Positions 53,072 to 62,831 of a DNA stretch of 64,000 nt are shown here, one piece after another. A model generated the notes under the pieces. The model did not search any database, was not told the origin of the DNA, and worked only from the letters and a program-made list of their open reading frames with translations. The position numbers and the translations under genes were made by a program. Source of the DNA: Bacteroidota bacterium (GTDB lineage Bacteria > Bacteroidota > Bacteroidia > AKYH767-A > 2013-40CM-41-45); assembly GCA_026391945.1 (NCBI GenBank), contig JAPLDA010000011.1, positions 1 through 64,000 on the forward strand, written 5' to 3'. How positions within the stretch are numbered: the stretch's first letter is position 1; the number at the start of each line of letters is the position of its first letter.

Positions 53072-55552
53072 ATGGAATACAGCATTCATAAAGTTTGTGA
53101 GATTACGGGTGGCAACATGGTGGTGAATGCACCGGAGAAAATTTTGGTCGAAGACCTCGTTACCGATAACCGGAAAATTATTCATGCAGATACATCCCTG
53201 TTCTTCGCCATCAAAGGCGAACGGCACGACGGGCATAAATTTATTGAGAGCTGCCTGGAACAGGGTGTTTGTAATTTCATGGTGAGTGAAATCAGGAGTG
53301 AATTTGAAACGATGCATGCCAATTTCATCGTGGTGGATGATACGCTGGAAGCTTTGCAGGTGTTGAGTTCGTTTCATCGTTTGCAGTTTTCACTGCCGGT
53401 CACGGGCATCACCGGGAGCAACGGGAAAACCATCGTCAAGGAGTGGCTGTACCAGCTGATGCGCCCCGATAAAAACATTGTACGAAGCCCGAAGAGTTAC
53501 AATTCTCAGGTGGGAGTTCCGCTTTCTGTTTGGCAGATCAGTCCTGAACACCAGCTTGCATTGATTGAAGCCGGCATTTCGAAACCCGGTGAGATGGAAA
53601 AACTCCGGAAGATCATTCTTCCTACCATCGGAATTTTTACAAACATCGGCACGGCGCACGATGAAAATTTTGCAACCCTCGATGAAAAGGTAAACGAAAA
53701 ACTGAAACTGTTTGCTTCTTCTGATACGCTGATCTATTGCCGGGATTACAACCTTATCCAGGAGGCCATTTCCGGGAGTAACGAACTTTCCGACACACTG
53801 AAATTTTTTACATGGTCGAGAAAAACGAAAGCGGATCTGCAGGTTGGACGTATCAGCAAAGGGCTTGATGAATGTGAAATCCAGGGGGTGTACAAAAATG
53901 ATTTCATTAAAATCAGGATTCCGTTTACCGATGATGCCTCTGTTGAAAATGCCATTCATTGCTGGTCATTCCTGTTGCTGCTCGGTTACGATCCGGATAC
54001 GATTGACGAACGGATGCAGAACCTCAGCCCGGTTGCCATGCGACTGGAGATGAAGGAAGGCATCAACAACTGTTCAATCATCAACGACAGTTACAATTCC
54101 GACATCGGTTCACTTACGATTGCACTGGATTTCCTGAACCAGCAGAAGCAACACAAAACGAAAACGATTGTGTTGTCGGATATTCTTCAGAGCGGGAAGA
54201 ATGAAGAAAATTTGTATGGCGATGTGGCTGAACTGCTGAAGGCAAAAGGCGTGGATAAAATGATCGGCATCGGTGATTCCATCACGAGGCAGCAGCACCT
54301 GTTTAATCTCCCCAAAAAATTCTACCAGAACACAGATGATTTTCTCCGCGATTTTTCCCCGGTTGCTTTCCGTGATGAAACGATACTGATCAAAGGTGCA
54401 CGGCCTTTTGGTTTTGAAAAAATCAGCAAAGCCCTGCAGCAGAAAGCGCATGAGACCGTCCTGGAAATTAACCTGAATGCATTGGTTCACAACCTGAATT
54501 ATTACCGTTCACGTTTAAAGCCAACCACGAAGATCATGGCCATGGTAAAAGCTTTTTCCTATGGAAGCGGAAGTTTTGAGATCGCCAACATCCTCCAGTT
54601 TCATCACGTCGATTACCTCGCCGTGGCGTATACCGATGAAGGCGTGGAACTCCGCAAAACAGGAATCACGCTTCCCATCATGGTGATGAACCCGGAAGTG
54701 CAGAGTTTCGAAGCGATGATCCAGTACAAACTGGAGCCGGAGATTTACAATTTTCGTTTACTCAACCAGCTTGGCGAGTTGCTGAAAAGAGATGACATCA
54801 AATCCCATCTTTTTCCGATTCACCTCAAGCTCGATACCGGCATGCACCGCCTCGGATTTGAAGAGAGCGACATTCCTGAACTGATGGTGCGGCTGCGGAA
54901 CAATAAAAACATCCGCGTGCAGTCTGTTTTTTCACATCTCGCCGCCAGTGATGAAGCTGAACACGATTCATTTACCAAACTGCAGATTGAAAAATTCAGC
55001 AGGATGAGTGACGAAATCAATTCCGCTTTTGATTACCATGTATGCCGCCACCTGCTCAACTCTTCCGGTGTGATCCGTTTCCAGGAAGCACAGTTTGATA
55101 TGGTGAGACTGGGAATTGGCTTGTACGGATTTGCCGCTACCACACATGAACAGGCGCATTTGCAGAATGTGGCGACTTTAAAAACAACCATCTCCCAGAT
55201 CAAAAATGTTCCGGCCACTGAAACCATCGGTTACAGCCGGAAGGGAATCCTGAAACGCGACACACAGGTTGCCACCGTTGCCATCGGTTATGCCGATGGA
55301 ATCAACCGGAGACTGAGCAATGGTGCGGGGAAAATGCTGGTGAAAGGAAAACGTGTGCCGGTTATCGGTCATGTTTGCATGGACATGTGCATGCTCGACA
55401 TCACCGATGTGCATGCGAAAGAAGGAGATGAGGTGATTGTGTTTGGCGCTGAACTTCCTGTTCAGGAAATGGCAAAAATTCTCGGAACGATTTCTTACGA
55501 GATTTTGGTTAATGTTTCACAACGGGTGAAGCGGGTTTATTTTCATGAATGA
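53072..55552 (+). CDS. Bifunctional UDP-N-acetylmuramoyl-tripeptide:D-Ala-D-Ala ligase / alanine racemase
   Basis: 826 residues, two fused enzymes. The N-terminal half (about 1-458) is MurF: the ATP loop is GITGSNGKT (112-120), with NDSYNSDIGSLTIALDFL in the third domain. The C-terminal half (about 460-826) is alanine racemase: the PLP Lys is Lys493 in MAMVKAFSYGSG, with a second catalytic Tyr in GYSRKG and the GYADGINRRLSNG / GHVCMDMCMLDITD signatures. The same fusion is widespread in Bacteroidetes. It makes D-Ala and adds D-Ala-D-Ala to the peptidoglycan precursor. Confidence 0.95.
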   Translation: MEYSIHKVCEITGGNMVVNAPEKILVEDLVTDNRKIIHADTSLFFAIKGERHDGHKFIESCLEQGVCNFMVSEIRSEFETMHANFIVVDDTLEALQVLSSFHRLQFSLPVTGITGSNGKTIVKEWLYQLMRPDKNIVRSPKSYNSQVGVPLSVWQISPEHQLALIEAGISKPGEMEKLRKIILPTIGIFTNIGTAHDENFATLDEKVNEKLKLFASSDTLIYCRDYNLIQEAISGSNELSDTLKFFTWSRKTKADLQVGRISKGLDECEIQGVYKNDFIKIRIPFTDDASVENAIHCWSFLLLLGYDPDTIDERMQNLSPVAMRLEMKEGINNCSIINDSYNSDIGSLTIALDFLNQQKQHKTKTIVLSDILQSGKNEENLYGDVAELLKAKGVDKMIGIGDSITRQQHLFNLPKKFYQNTDDFLRDFSPVAFRDETILIKGARPFGFEKISKALQQKAHETVLEINLNALVHNLNYYRSRLKPTTKIMAMVKAFSYGSGSFEIANILQFHHVDYLAVAYTDEGVELRKTGITLPIMVMNPEVQSFEAMIQYKLEPEIYNFRLLNQLGELLKRDDIKSHLFPIHLKLDTGMHRLGFEESDIPELMVRLRNNKNIRVQSVFSHLAASDEAEHDSFTKLQIEKFSRMSDEINSAFDYHVCRHLLNSSGVIRFQEAQFDMVRLGIGLYGFAATTHEQAHLQNVATLKTTISQIKNVPATETIGYSRKGILKRDTQVATVAIGYADGINRRLSNGAGKMLVKGKRVPVIGHVCMDMCMLDITDVHAKEGDEVIVFGAELPVQEMAKILGTISYEILVNVSQRVKRVYFHE

Positions 55553-55570
55553 CGCCGGTTGAAGAGCATA

Positions 55571-55602
55571 AAAAAACCCGGAAGAACTTCCGGGTTTTTT
55601 CT
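55571..55602. terminator. Bidirectional terminator between murF-alr and the Lys-rich protein gene
   Basis: AAAAAACCCGGAAG (55571-55584) and CTTCCGGGTTTTTT form a perfect stem with a 2-3 nt loop, A run on one side and T run on the other. It serves both converging genes. Confidence 0.9.
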
Positions 55603-55612
55603 TTTCGGTGTC

Positions 55613-55996
55613 TTACTTCGTCTTCTTATCATGGCCTTTGTGATGTCCGTGATGGCCATGGTTCGCGCCTTCCGGATGTTCAGCCTTAATCTTATGAAGT
55701 TCAGCTTTATCCTTTTCGATATCGGCTTTGTCTTTCTTGATTTCCATCTTATCTTTCTTCACTTCCATTTTATTTCCCTCGGCTCTGTCTTTCTGTAATT
55801 CCTGTTTGTCTTTTTTGATATCGGCGCGGTCTTTTTTAATATCCTGTTTAATTTCCCTTACTGGTTTTACGGGAGTTACCCCGGTAGGAGTGTTTCCGGC
55901 AGGTGCCGTTGGCTGGGGCTGTCCCGGTGCTGGAGTCTGTGCGGTTACAGCAAGCGTTACCATCCAGGCAACGGTCAGGATCAATAGTTTTTTCAT
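55613..55996 (-). CDS. Secreted Lys/Glu/Asp-rich helical protein with His-rich tail
   Basis: 127 residues. Signal peptide MKKLLILTVAWMVTLAVTAQ, then a Pro/Gly/Thr-rich linker, then about 60 residues of near-heptad repeats (KKDRADI, KKDKQEL, QKDRAEG, KKDKMEI, KKDKADI, EKDKAEL) that should form a single charged alpha helix. The C-terminus is GANHGHHGHHKGHDKKTK, a possible metal-binding tail. Similar low-complexity secreted proteins are common in Bacteroidetes and poorly understood. Convergent with murF-alr, sharing the terminator. Confidence 0.75.
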   Translation of the reverse strand: MKKLLILTVAWMVTLAVTAQTPAPGQPQPTAPAGNTPTGVTPVKPVREIKQDIKKDRADIKKDKQELQKDRAEGNKMEVKKDKMEIKKDKADIEKDKAELHKIKAEHPEGANHGHHGHHKGHDKKTK

Positions 55997-56114
55997 TTTA
56001 TTTTTTTTAAAAGTTTAGAGCGCAAAGATTGCAAAGCTGGTTAAAGGAAAGATGAATTTCTGAGTTTCTTTGGAAACCAGGAACGATGCACACGGATGAT
56101 GGGAAACCGTTCTC

Positions 56115-57146
56115 TTAGAAAAACTTCGGCATCTTGTTTAAATGCTTGCTCCGTTGTCCGCGTTTGATGCCTGCAACGTAGGACAACGTGATCTCAGGTC
56201 CACCCGATGAACTATGAAGAGAGGCAAGGTCTGACGTAGTGAGGTCGTAACTGAATCCAAATCCCCATTCATGGTAATCGAAACGTGTGGCGAGTACAAA
56301 AGCATCTCCGAAACGGTACCAGGCGCCATAGCTGAAGAAAATGTCGCGCTGGAAATTGGTGTACCTCGATTTAAACTGAAGTTTTTGTTTCACGAAAGCT
56401 CCAGCTAAAATTTCTTTCTGGTTTCCCTGTAACTGAACAAGAACCTTGGGCATAACCCAGACGGAACGAAACTGATCCATGCTGATTTCAGCGCTGGCAT
56501 GAGCAGCAATGCGGTTATTGAGAGGATCAGTATACTGGTTGTAAAATGATAAATCAGGTTTGGTAATGTGCGACATGGAACCACCGGCAGAAATGGTGTT
56601 ATAACCATCGGGAATATAGTACCACATCATGCCTGCTGTGAAATCAAAATAAGTTCGCTGCTGAAGTTGCGGGGATTCTCCCGGCAAGGTCGGATCATAA
56701 ACGTCACCATTCCACTGGCTATCCCATGTTGCTCTTGAGAAATCCACTTCACGGGAATCAAGTCCGCCCCGGAACCCAACGGCAAGAAAATTATCCCCGT
56801 CATCAACAGAAAGCGTGTAGGCAAGCGAGCCTTCGATGATGGTGTGCGAAAACTTAGCGGCACCGGCATTGTCCTGGTAAACCATCAGCCCGACACCAAA
56901 ATAATTACTCTTGTATCTTTTTTTTCCTACAGGCATGTCGAGCGAAACATGAATGGTTTTGTAAGCATCACCGAGGCCGCCCCATTGTGAACGGTAGTTG
57001 TTGGACACACGCATTTTTCCGTCAAAGATTCCTGTCATCGCCGGGTTTACCAGTAAAGGAGTGGAATAAAATTGAGAAAAATGAGTGTCCTGGGCATGAG
57101 TCGCCAAACCAGAAAGAATAACTGCTGACAGGATGAATGCCTTCAT
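56115..57146 (-). CDS. PorP/SprF-family type IX secretion protein
   Basis: 343 residues from the ATG at 57146, which gives the signal peptide MKAFILSAVILSGLATHAQ, followed by the family start DTHFSQFYSTPLLVNPAMTGIFDG. It has the PorP/SprF outer-membrane barrel features (NYRSQWGGLGDAYKTIHVSLD, a repeated YFGVGLMVYQDNAG, and ends FSYDLTTSDLASLHSSSGGPEITLSYV). ATGs at 57179 and 57206 are also in frame; the latter overlaps the stop of the upstream gene as ATGA, so the two could be coupled. PorP/SprF proteins work with type-B-CTD cargo such as the product of the upstream gene. Confidence 0.9.
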   Translation of the reverse strand: MKAFILSAVILSGLATHAQDTHFSQFYSTPLLVNPAMTGIFDGKMRVSNNYRSQWGGLGDAYKTIHVSLDMPVGKKRYKSNYFGVGLMVYQDNAGAAKFSHTIIEGSLAYTLSVDDGDNFLAVGFRGGLDSREVDFSRATWDSQWNGDVYDPTLPGESPQLQQRTYFDFTAGMMWYYIPDGYNTISAGGSMSHITKPDLSFYNQYTDPLNNRIAAHASAEISMDQFRSVWVMPKVLVQLQGNQKEILAGAFVKQKLQFKSRYTNFQRDIFFSYGAWYRFGDAFVLATRFDYHEWGFGFSYDLTTSDLASLHSSSGGPEITLSYVAGIKRGQRSKHLNKMPKFF

Positions 57147-57202
57147 CCTGTGATTCAATTTATTTATTGTGCTTGACATAAATAAAAATTGGTTTGTTTT
57201 GT

Positions 57203-59236
57203 TCATCGTATCAGGGCAATTGATCCGGTTTTTTGCGAATACGTTCCGTCTTTGTAAACGATGGTAGCTACATAAGAATAAACCCCGCTGCTCATTTTTT
57301 CTCCGTTCCATGTTCCATCCCATCCGTCATCCATATTTTCTGAATCATATAATTTTTCTCCCCAGCGGTCAAATACAGTCAGGCGTGCGCTGAATAAATT
57401 ATTTCCCCTGATTCTGAAGAGGTCATTTTTCTGGTCACCGTTCGGAGAAAAAGCATCCGGAATAAACACCTTGTTTTCATGGGTGATGGTAATGGTCAAC
57501 TGCCGTGTAGTAAAACAGGTTCCATCTGAGATCAGGCAATAATATGTCGTGGTTTCAAGAGGTGTAGCAATCGGGTCGGGAGTTTCGGTGGTATCGAGGC
57601 CGGCTGCAGGATACCAATGATAAGTCAAACCTCCTCCGGCAAGCATTTGGTAAGAAGATCCCCAAGGCATGGTCGTGTCACTATTGATAGTGGCAGTAGG
57701 AACACTCGACATGTTGATGTAAGAGAATTTGGTCATGGTATCGGTTCCTCCGCCGTTCACAACAACAAGAGTTACATCGAACAACCCGTCGGAAGTATAA
57801 CAGATGCCGGTGGGGTTTTGTGCGTTTGATGAATCAGGTGTGGCGCCGGGGAAGTACCAGTGCCAGGAAGTCGGAACATTGGTGGAGAGATCAAAAAAGT
57901 TAATGCAAACGGTATCGCATCCGCCGGTTGAGTTAGAGCCAAAAGCAGCTACCGGCGGCGGGCAGTTGTTTACTGTTATGTACACACTTTTGAGAGTGGT
58001 ATCACTTCCGTTTGTATTGGAAGCAATCAACTGAACATCATAGAAACCGGGAGTGGTGTAGCATATATTGATCGGATTTTGCTGGTTGCTGACAGGTGTA
58101 TTCGATCCCGGAAAACTCCACAACCAGCTTGTTGGAGAATTCTGGCTGAGGTCGGTGAAATTGATGCAGGTATTTTGGCAGAACGCAGTGTTGTTAGCTG
58201 TAAAATCTGCGATGGGCGCATTGCAGTTGGCGATGGTGATGTAGTTGCTGCGGACAATCGTATCCGTGTCGGCTACATTGTAAACAGCAAGTGTCACCGA
58301 ATAGGTTCCTGCAAGGTTGTAAGTAACAACTGGATTTTGAGCGATGGAAAAATTTGGAGTTCCTCCCGGGAAAACCCATAACCATCCGGATGGATTTCCG
58401 GAGCTCAGGTCAGTGAATTGACGAGGTCTTCCGGCACAGCCGCCCGTTATCGAGTCAACCGTAAAATTCGCGCTCACGTTGATGTTTGAAGTCAGGGTGA
58501 TTGAATCAACAGCGAATGAAGGGCCCGTTCCGACAGCATCGTTGTTGTTGATCCACCGGAAACCGATTCTGACATTCGGATTGTTGTTGGCTGAAGCCGG
58601 TAATGAAAAACTGAACGGTGTCCACACGCCCAATCCAGCGCAGGAGATAAGAGATGTTTTCGGCGGATCGGTGAGTTGATTCCAGGTTGTTCCGTCGAAG
58701 TATTCAAGGGTTGCATTGTCATTCAGGAGATCACCGTTTTCGAGGTAGTTGAAGGACAACACAATGTTGGCTTTTCCTGCACAGTTGATCACCGGCGATT
58801 CAATTCTTTTGTTCGTGGTCACATCGTTGTTCGGAGGAAAACTTCCGGCATCATAAAGGGCATTGCAGTCGCCGGCAGGGCATAAAACAGAAGGTGCACC
58901 AACAACACTTCCAACGTGCAGCGTCTGGTTGTTTAAGGAAGCTGAACCGAGGCATCCGTCACGGCACGATCCCGCAGGGAAACCTGCTTCTGTTCCGCTG
59001 ATGTACCATTCATTCGCATGCAGGTCGTTGGTGCCTGATAATGTTTCTGTCCAGGCGCCGTTGGAGCCCGCCGCACTCGTGGCCAGTTGTGCCTGGTTGC
59101 AACCGGTTCCGAAATTTTCCATCCAGAAAACCTGTGCATTCGAACGATGCGAAACGCATACACACAGGATCATCAGCAGAAGCATGATCCTGGATTGAAC
59201 CGTGGCAATACGGAGAGATTTATTTTCTGTATTCAT
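57203..59236 (-). CDS. PKD-repeat cell-surface protein with gliding-motility (T9SS type B) C-terminal domain
   Basis: 677 residues. A signal peptide (about 17-35, ...CVCVSHRSNAQ) is followed by a Cys-rich globular domain (about 36-255; GTGCNQAQL, AGSCRDGCLG). Next are three PKD domains (about 256-345, 345-435 and 435-515), each with xSWxWxFPG-like cores (SGWLWVFPGG, TSWLWSFPGS, TSWHWYFPGA). An Ig/PKD-like segment (about 520-590) follows. The C-terminal 90 residues are the type B domain: VFIPDAFSPNGDQKND ... LTVFDRWGEKLYDSENM ... GTWNGEKMSSGVYSYVATI. It is exported by T9SS and presumably handled by the PorP/SprF protein encoded just downstream. Confidence 0.93.
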   Translation of the reverse strand: MNTENKSLRIATVQSRIMLLLMILCVCVSHRSNAQVFWMENFGTGCNQAQLATSAAGSNGAWTETLSGTNDLHANEWYISGTEAGFPAGSCRDGCLGSASLNNQTLHVGSVVGAPSVLCPAGDCNALYDAGSFPPNNDVTTNKRIESPVINCAGKANIVLSFNYLENGDLLNDNATLEYFDGTTWNQLTDPPKTSLISCAGLGVWTPFSFSLPASANNNPNVRIGFRWINNNDAVGTGPSFAVDSITLTSNINVSANFTVDSITGGCAGRPRQFTDLSSGNPSGWLWVFPGGTPNFSIAQNPVVTYNLAGTYSVTLAVYNVADTDTIVRSNYITIANCNAPIADFTANNTAFCQNTCINFTDLSQNSPTSWLWSFPGSNTPVSNQQNPINICYTTPGFYDVQLIASNTNGSDTTLKSVYITVNNCPPPVAAFGSNSTGGCDTVCINFFDLSTNVPTSWHWYFPGATPDSSNAQNPTGICYTSDGLFDVTLVVVNGGGTDTMTKFSYINMSSVPTATINSDTTMPWGSSYQMLAGGGLTYHWYPAAGLDTTETPDPIATPLETTTYYCLISDGTCFTTRQLTITITHENKVFIPDAFSPNGDQKNDLFRIRGNNLFSARLTVFDRWGEKLYDSENMDDGWDGTWNGEKMSSGVYSYVATIVYKDGTYSQKTGSIALIR

Positions 59237-59296
59237 TATATCCTTTAAAAAGCGAAGTAATTTACAACTATTTTAGAAATCGCAAACAAATTTTAA

Positions 59297-60208
59297 TCAG
59301 ACCGCGGAATATGAATCGGCAAATTTATAAATGTTAAATTCAGAAGCAATGAAAGCTTTCTTTATGGATTGAAGTAAATCAGCCTTGTTTATGTCATTCA
59401 TTCTTCTTTTTTGAATAAGAGTGTAAATTTTTTCCGTGAGGAGCTGCATTTTTCTTTCGTTCGTAAGCCCGCTCTGCCGGTGTCTTTCCAGTGCTTCGGC
59501 CAGTTCTTCTATTCCTGTTCCGGTTGTAGCAGAAACCTTGATCACCGGCGTAATCCACTCTTTCCTGCTTCCGGAGCGGATCGTTTTTTCAAGGTTGTTG
59601 GCGAGGACATCAGCACCCGGCCTGTCGGATTTATTCACGGCAAAGATATCAGCTATTTCCATGATCCCCGATTTCATCGCCTGGATTTCATCGCCCGATT
59701 CCGGAACCAGCACCACCACGGTGGTATCAGCCAAACCTGCAATTTCAACTTCCGACTGCCCGACTCCTACCGTCTCAATGAGGATGACGTCAAAGGGAAA
59801 CGACTTCATCACATCGGTAATCTCAATCGTTTTTTGCGACAGCCCTCCCAACGAACCTCTCGTGGCCAGTGAGCGGATAAAAATATCCTGGTTGTTGAAA
59901 TGCTCACTCATGCGCAAACGGTCGCCAAGCAGGGAACCGTAATTGAAAGGAGAAGTCGGATCAATGGCGATGATGCCGATTTTTTTTCCTGCTTTGGAAT
60001 ACAGGTGTATTAAAGCGTTGATCAATGTGCTTTTACCGGCACCCGGCGGACCGGTGAAACCGATGACAGGAATGTTCCTGCCGGGTTTAAGGGCGTACAG
60101 GATTTCCCGGTAACCTTCCAGTTCATTTTCCACCACCGTGATGGCACGGGCCAGTGACCTGGTATCACCGGCTGCAATATGTGAAAGTAGCTGAGAGGAA
60201 GTATTCAA
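59297..60208 (-). CDS. meaB: Methylmalonyl-CoA mutase-associated GTPase MeaB
   Basis: 303 residues. P-loop GFTGPPGAGKSTLINALI (about 50-67), AIDPTSPFNYGSLLGDRLRM, ETVGVGQSEVEIAG (switch II region), VNKSDRPGAD (the NKxD nucleotide motif) and the Ser-Ala-Thr-Thr loop KVSATTGTGIEEL. The G3E GTPase protects and reloads the cobalamin enzyme methylmalonyl-CoA mutase. The mutase genes are not in the window. The 97-bp gap to the divergent glycosyltransferase is the promoter region. Confidence 0.93.
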   Translation of the reverse strand: MNTSSQLLSHIAAGDTRSLARAITVVENELEGYREILYALKPGRNIPVIGFTGPPGAGKSTLINALIHLYSKAGKKIGIIAIDPTSPFNYGSLLGDRLRMSEHFNNQDIFIRSLATRGSLGGLSQKTIEITDVMKSFPFDVILIETVGVGQSEVEIAGLADTTVVVLVPESGDEIQAMKSGIMEIADIFAVNKSDRPGADVLANNLEKTIRSGSRKEWITPVIKVSATTGTGIEELAEALERHRQSGLTNERKMQLLTEKIYTLIQKRRMNDINKADLLQSIKKAFIASEFNIYKFADSYSAV

Positions 60209-60305
60209 GAGTGAACAGAGGATCTTTCACAAAGTAACAAGAAAGAAAAGGCACTGCAAAAAAGAAAAATAAATATCTCTAACTTGCGATCGTTAATAAC
60301 TCGCA

Positions 60306-61064
60306 ATGATCCGTTTGTCTGTTGTCATCATTACTTTCAACGAAGAAAAAAACATCGAACGCTGCATCCGGTCGGTGGAAGGCATCGCTGATGAAATCGT
60401 AGTGGTGGATTCTTTTTCAACCGATTCAACCGAAGCGATCTGCAATCGATTGGGTGCAACATTCATTCAGCATCCTTTTGAAGGATACATTGAACAGAAG
60501 AATTTCGCGTTGCAGCAGGCCGGCTGTGAGTATATTTTTTCACTGGATGCCGATGAAGAGTTGTCGGAAGAACTGAAAGCATCGGTGCTCGAAGCTAAAT
60601 CAAACGGGAAGCATGAATGTTATTCCATGAACCGGCTCGCTAATTACTGCGGGCACTGGATTCGTCACGGTAGTTGGTACCCCGACAAAAAAACAAGGCT
60701 CTTTAAAAAAGGAAGAGGAAACTGGGGCGGAAAAAATCCCCATGATAAATACCTGCCGGAAAATCCGGGTGATGCGGGCTTTCTGAAGGGCGACATTCTT
60801 CATTACTCCTATGATACGATCGAAGAACACATCGCACAGGTCAATAGATTTTCTACGATCGGTGCAAAGAGTGCTTGTGATGCCGGCCGGCATTCAGGCA
60901 TTCTGAAGATTTTGTTTAAGCCGCTATTCAAATTCATCCGCGATTATTTTTTCCGCTTCGGATTTCTCGATGGGTATTACGGCCTCGTGGTCTGTTGCAT
61001 TTCCACGCATGAAACATTTTTGAAATATGTGAAGCTACGGGAATTGAACCGGTCGGGTGAATGA
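60306..61064 (+). CDS. Family 2 glycosyltransferase
   Basis: 252 residues. GT-A fold: SVVIITFNEEKNIERCIRSVEGIADEIVVVDSFSTDST at the start, and the metal-binding DxD-like FSLDADEEL (about 79-87). NRLANYCGHWIRHGSWYPDKKTRLFKKG is the acceptor region, of the WaaE/KdtX-like type. The C-terminal stretch (FKPLFKFIRDYFFRFGFLDGYYGLVV) is hydrophobic and amphipathic, suited to peripheral membrane binding. It probably adds a sugar to LPS core or a similar glycan. The neighbour downstream encodes an O-antigen-ligase-like protein on the other strand. Confidence 0.9.
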   Translation: MIRLSVVIITFNEEKNIERCIRSVEGIADEIVVVDSFSTDSTEAICNRLGATFIQHPFEGYIEQKNFALQQAGCEYIFSLDADEELSEELKASVLEAKSNGKHECYSMNRLANYCGHWIRHGSWYPDKKTRLFKKGRGNWGGKNPHDKYLPENPGDAGFLKGDILHYSYDTIEEHIAQVNRFSTIGAKSACDAGRHSGILKILFKPLFKFIRDYFFRFGFLDGYYGLVVCCISTHETFLKYVKLRELNRSGE

Positions 61065-61118
61065 ATTGAGGAGGAGAGGGAATTGCATATTGAAAAGTGA
61101 AGATTGAAAAATGGGGTA

Positions 61119-62702
61119 CTAAACCTTGTGCCCGATATCCGGCTTATCACGGAACAAAAACAGGCAACTGAAAAAAGCAAAAAAGGTAGCGCCGGTTTGT
61201 GTTTCTAAAGTATCTTCCGTAACCATCGACAGGATGGCGATAGTCCAGAATACCATGTAGAAATAATCTTTGTATCGTTGTGTGATGATCATCGGCGCCA
61301 CCAGTGCAAACAGAAAATATGCAAGGGAAAAAAAACCGAGAGCGACTGCAACAGACAGGTACTGGTTGTGTGCACGAAGCCGGAATTTTTCGCTGAGCCT
61401 CGAGTTCATTTTTACATACTGTTCACGGTAAGCGGCAGGCATGTCACCTGTTCCTACGCCAGTAAACGGATGTGCTGCGATAATTCCACAAGCCGCTTTC
61501 CAGAATTCGAAACGCTGCATCACCGAATGTCCGTTGAGTTCACCACCGTCTTTGAACTGTTCGTATTCCCATATGGTTTTCAGGACGCGCGATCTGAAAT
61601 CAGAAAGATGCTGGTACGATTCATTGGCGACTCCTTTTTCAATAGAACGAACTTCCCCGGGAGAGAGGTTCTTCACAGCTTCGCCGTCTTTCTTCCATCC
61701 TTTGGAAGCGAGAAATCGGACCAACGTGTACTTGACAGGCTGGTGGCGTTCATCCAGTGAATCGTATTTGAATCGGCTTCTTGAATCCCATTCTTCCCGC
61801 AGTTCTTTTTCACACACATAAATCCATACGAGGTACCCGTTCTCCCGCAGGTTGCCCGAGGTGTCGAAGGTGTATGCATTTCCCGCCGGCGTTTTTGCGT
61901 TTCCATCAACAGGCATGTCACGTGTTATGTAATACTGTTTCGCAATGGAACGGATGAACACGAAGCCGGATACCGGGATGGCCAGCACCATCACGATCAG
62001 GATGATTTTTCTGAATTTGTTTTTTACAGTAGATGCAAGGTAAACGAGGAGGCAAAACCCGGTCACGGATGTGATGATGATACCTGTCATTGATTCCATG
62101 ATGACTAAAAATACCAGCAGCCAAACGGCCACCAGTATGAAAAAAAATTTCAGAAATAAATTTTGTGTGCCGTTGTTGGAAAAAATAAAATAAAGCAGCG
62201 AGAAAAACGAGATGCAGATGAACAATGCAAAACGGATATGCGATACATGGAAAATAAAAATTTCACGGATGTCGGTGATTTCCCTGTGGATCACGCCTGT
62301 TAAAACCGCCGTGCTGATGAGCGTGCCGGTAACAACCGCTGCAATAAAAAAACCAATGACGAGCTGGAAATTTTTTTTGGAGACCGGCTCACTTCCGCCG
62401 ATGATGACGGGAAGGATGAGGAGCGGAAGTTTGATGCGGATGTCTTTCAACCCTTCTGTCAGGTCAGTTGTCCACGCCAGCCCGATCACATGCAGCAATA
62501 AAATTCCGGTGATGATGAGCGCCGGCTTGTTCCGGAAATAGCGGCGGAATTTTTCAACGAAATTTCCTTCCAGGAAAAATGATGCGGCGAGAAAAAACTG
62601 GGAAAGGCTCGTCAGGAAAAACGAAACCGGCAAACCGCACACCAGCAGCACCAGGCCGAAAAGATAGAGGTGGTTCGAACGAAAAGGGTAAATCCGGGGC
62701 AT
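61119..62702 (-). CDS. O-antigen ligase/polymerase-family membrane protein
   Basis: 527 residues with about 12 membrane helices and one large periplasmic loop (about 270-395) rich in charged residues (SRFKYDSLDERHQPVKY, FKDGGELNGHSVMQRF). The Wzy_C region AAHPFTGVGTGDMPAAYREQY ... RAHNQYLSVAVALGFFSLAYF (about 420-470) holds the Arg/His residues usual for the WaaL/Wzy ligase fold. It should transfer or polymerise undecaprenyl-linked glycans in the inner membrane. Whether ligase or polymerase cannot be decided. Convergent with the glycosyltransferase gene. Confidence 0.85.
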   Translation of the reverse strand: MPRIYPFRSNHLYLFGLVLLVCGLPVSFFLTSLSQFFLAASFFLEGNFVEKFRRYFRNKPALIITGILLLHVIGLAWTTDLTEGLKDIRIKLPLLILPVIIGGSEPVSKKNFQLVIGFFIAAVVTGTLISTAVLTGVIHREITDIREIFIFHVSHIRFALFICISFFSLLYFIFSNNGTQNLFLKFFFILVAVWLLVFLVIMESMTGIIITSVTGFCLLVYLASTVKNKFRKIILIVMVLAIPVSGFVFIRSIAKQYYITRDMPVDGNAKTPAGNAYTFDTSGNLRENGYLVWIYVCEKELREEWDSRSRFKYDSLDERHQPVKYTLVRFLASKGWKKDGEAVKNLSPGEVRSIEKGVANESYQHLSDFRSRVLKTIWEYEQFKDGGELNGHSVMQRFEFWKAACGIIAAHPFTGVGTGDMPAAYREQYVKMNSRLSEKFRLRAHNQYLSVAVALGFFSLAYFLFALVAPMIITQRYKDYFYMVFWTIAILSMVTEDTLETQTGATFFAFFSCLFLFRDKPDIGHKV

Positions 62703-62831
62703 GCTAACGATTCATATGGAGTGATGTGATGAGAAACGAAAATGTAAAAATATTATTGAAACGTCCATTCACTTTTTTTTACGGGCAGCACGGATCAGTA
62801 TAACACGCGTGCCGGGCGAACTTGTACCGTT

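Noticed and set aside
62760-62831. GC-rich inverted repeat between the S41 and O-antigen-ligase-like genes as a terminator
   Set aside because: Only about seven pairs with a wobble and a long loop; not convincing.
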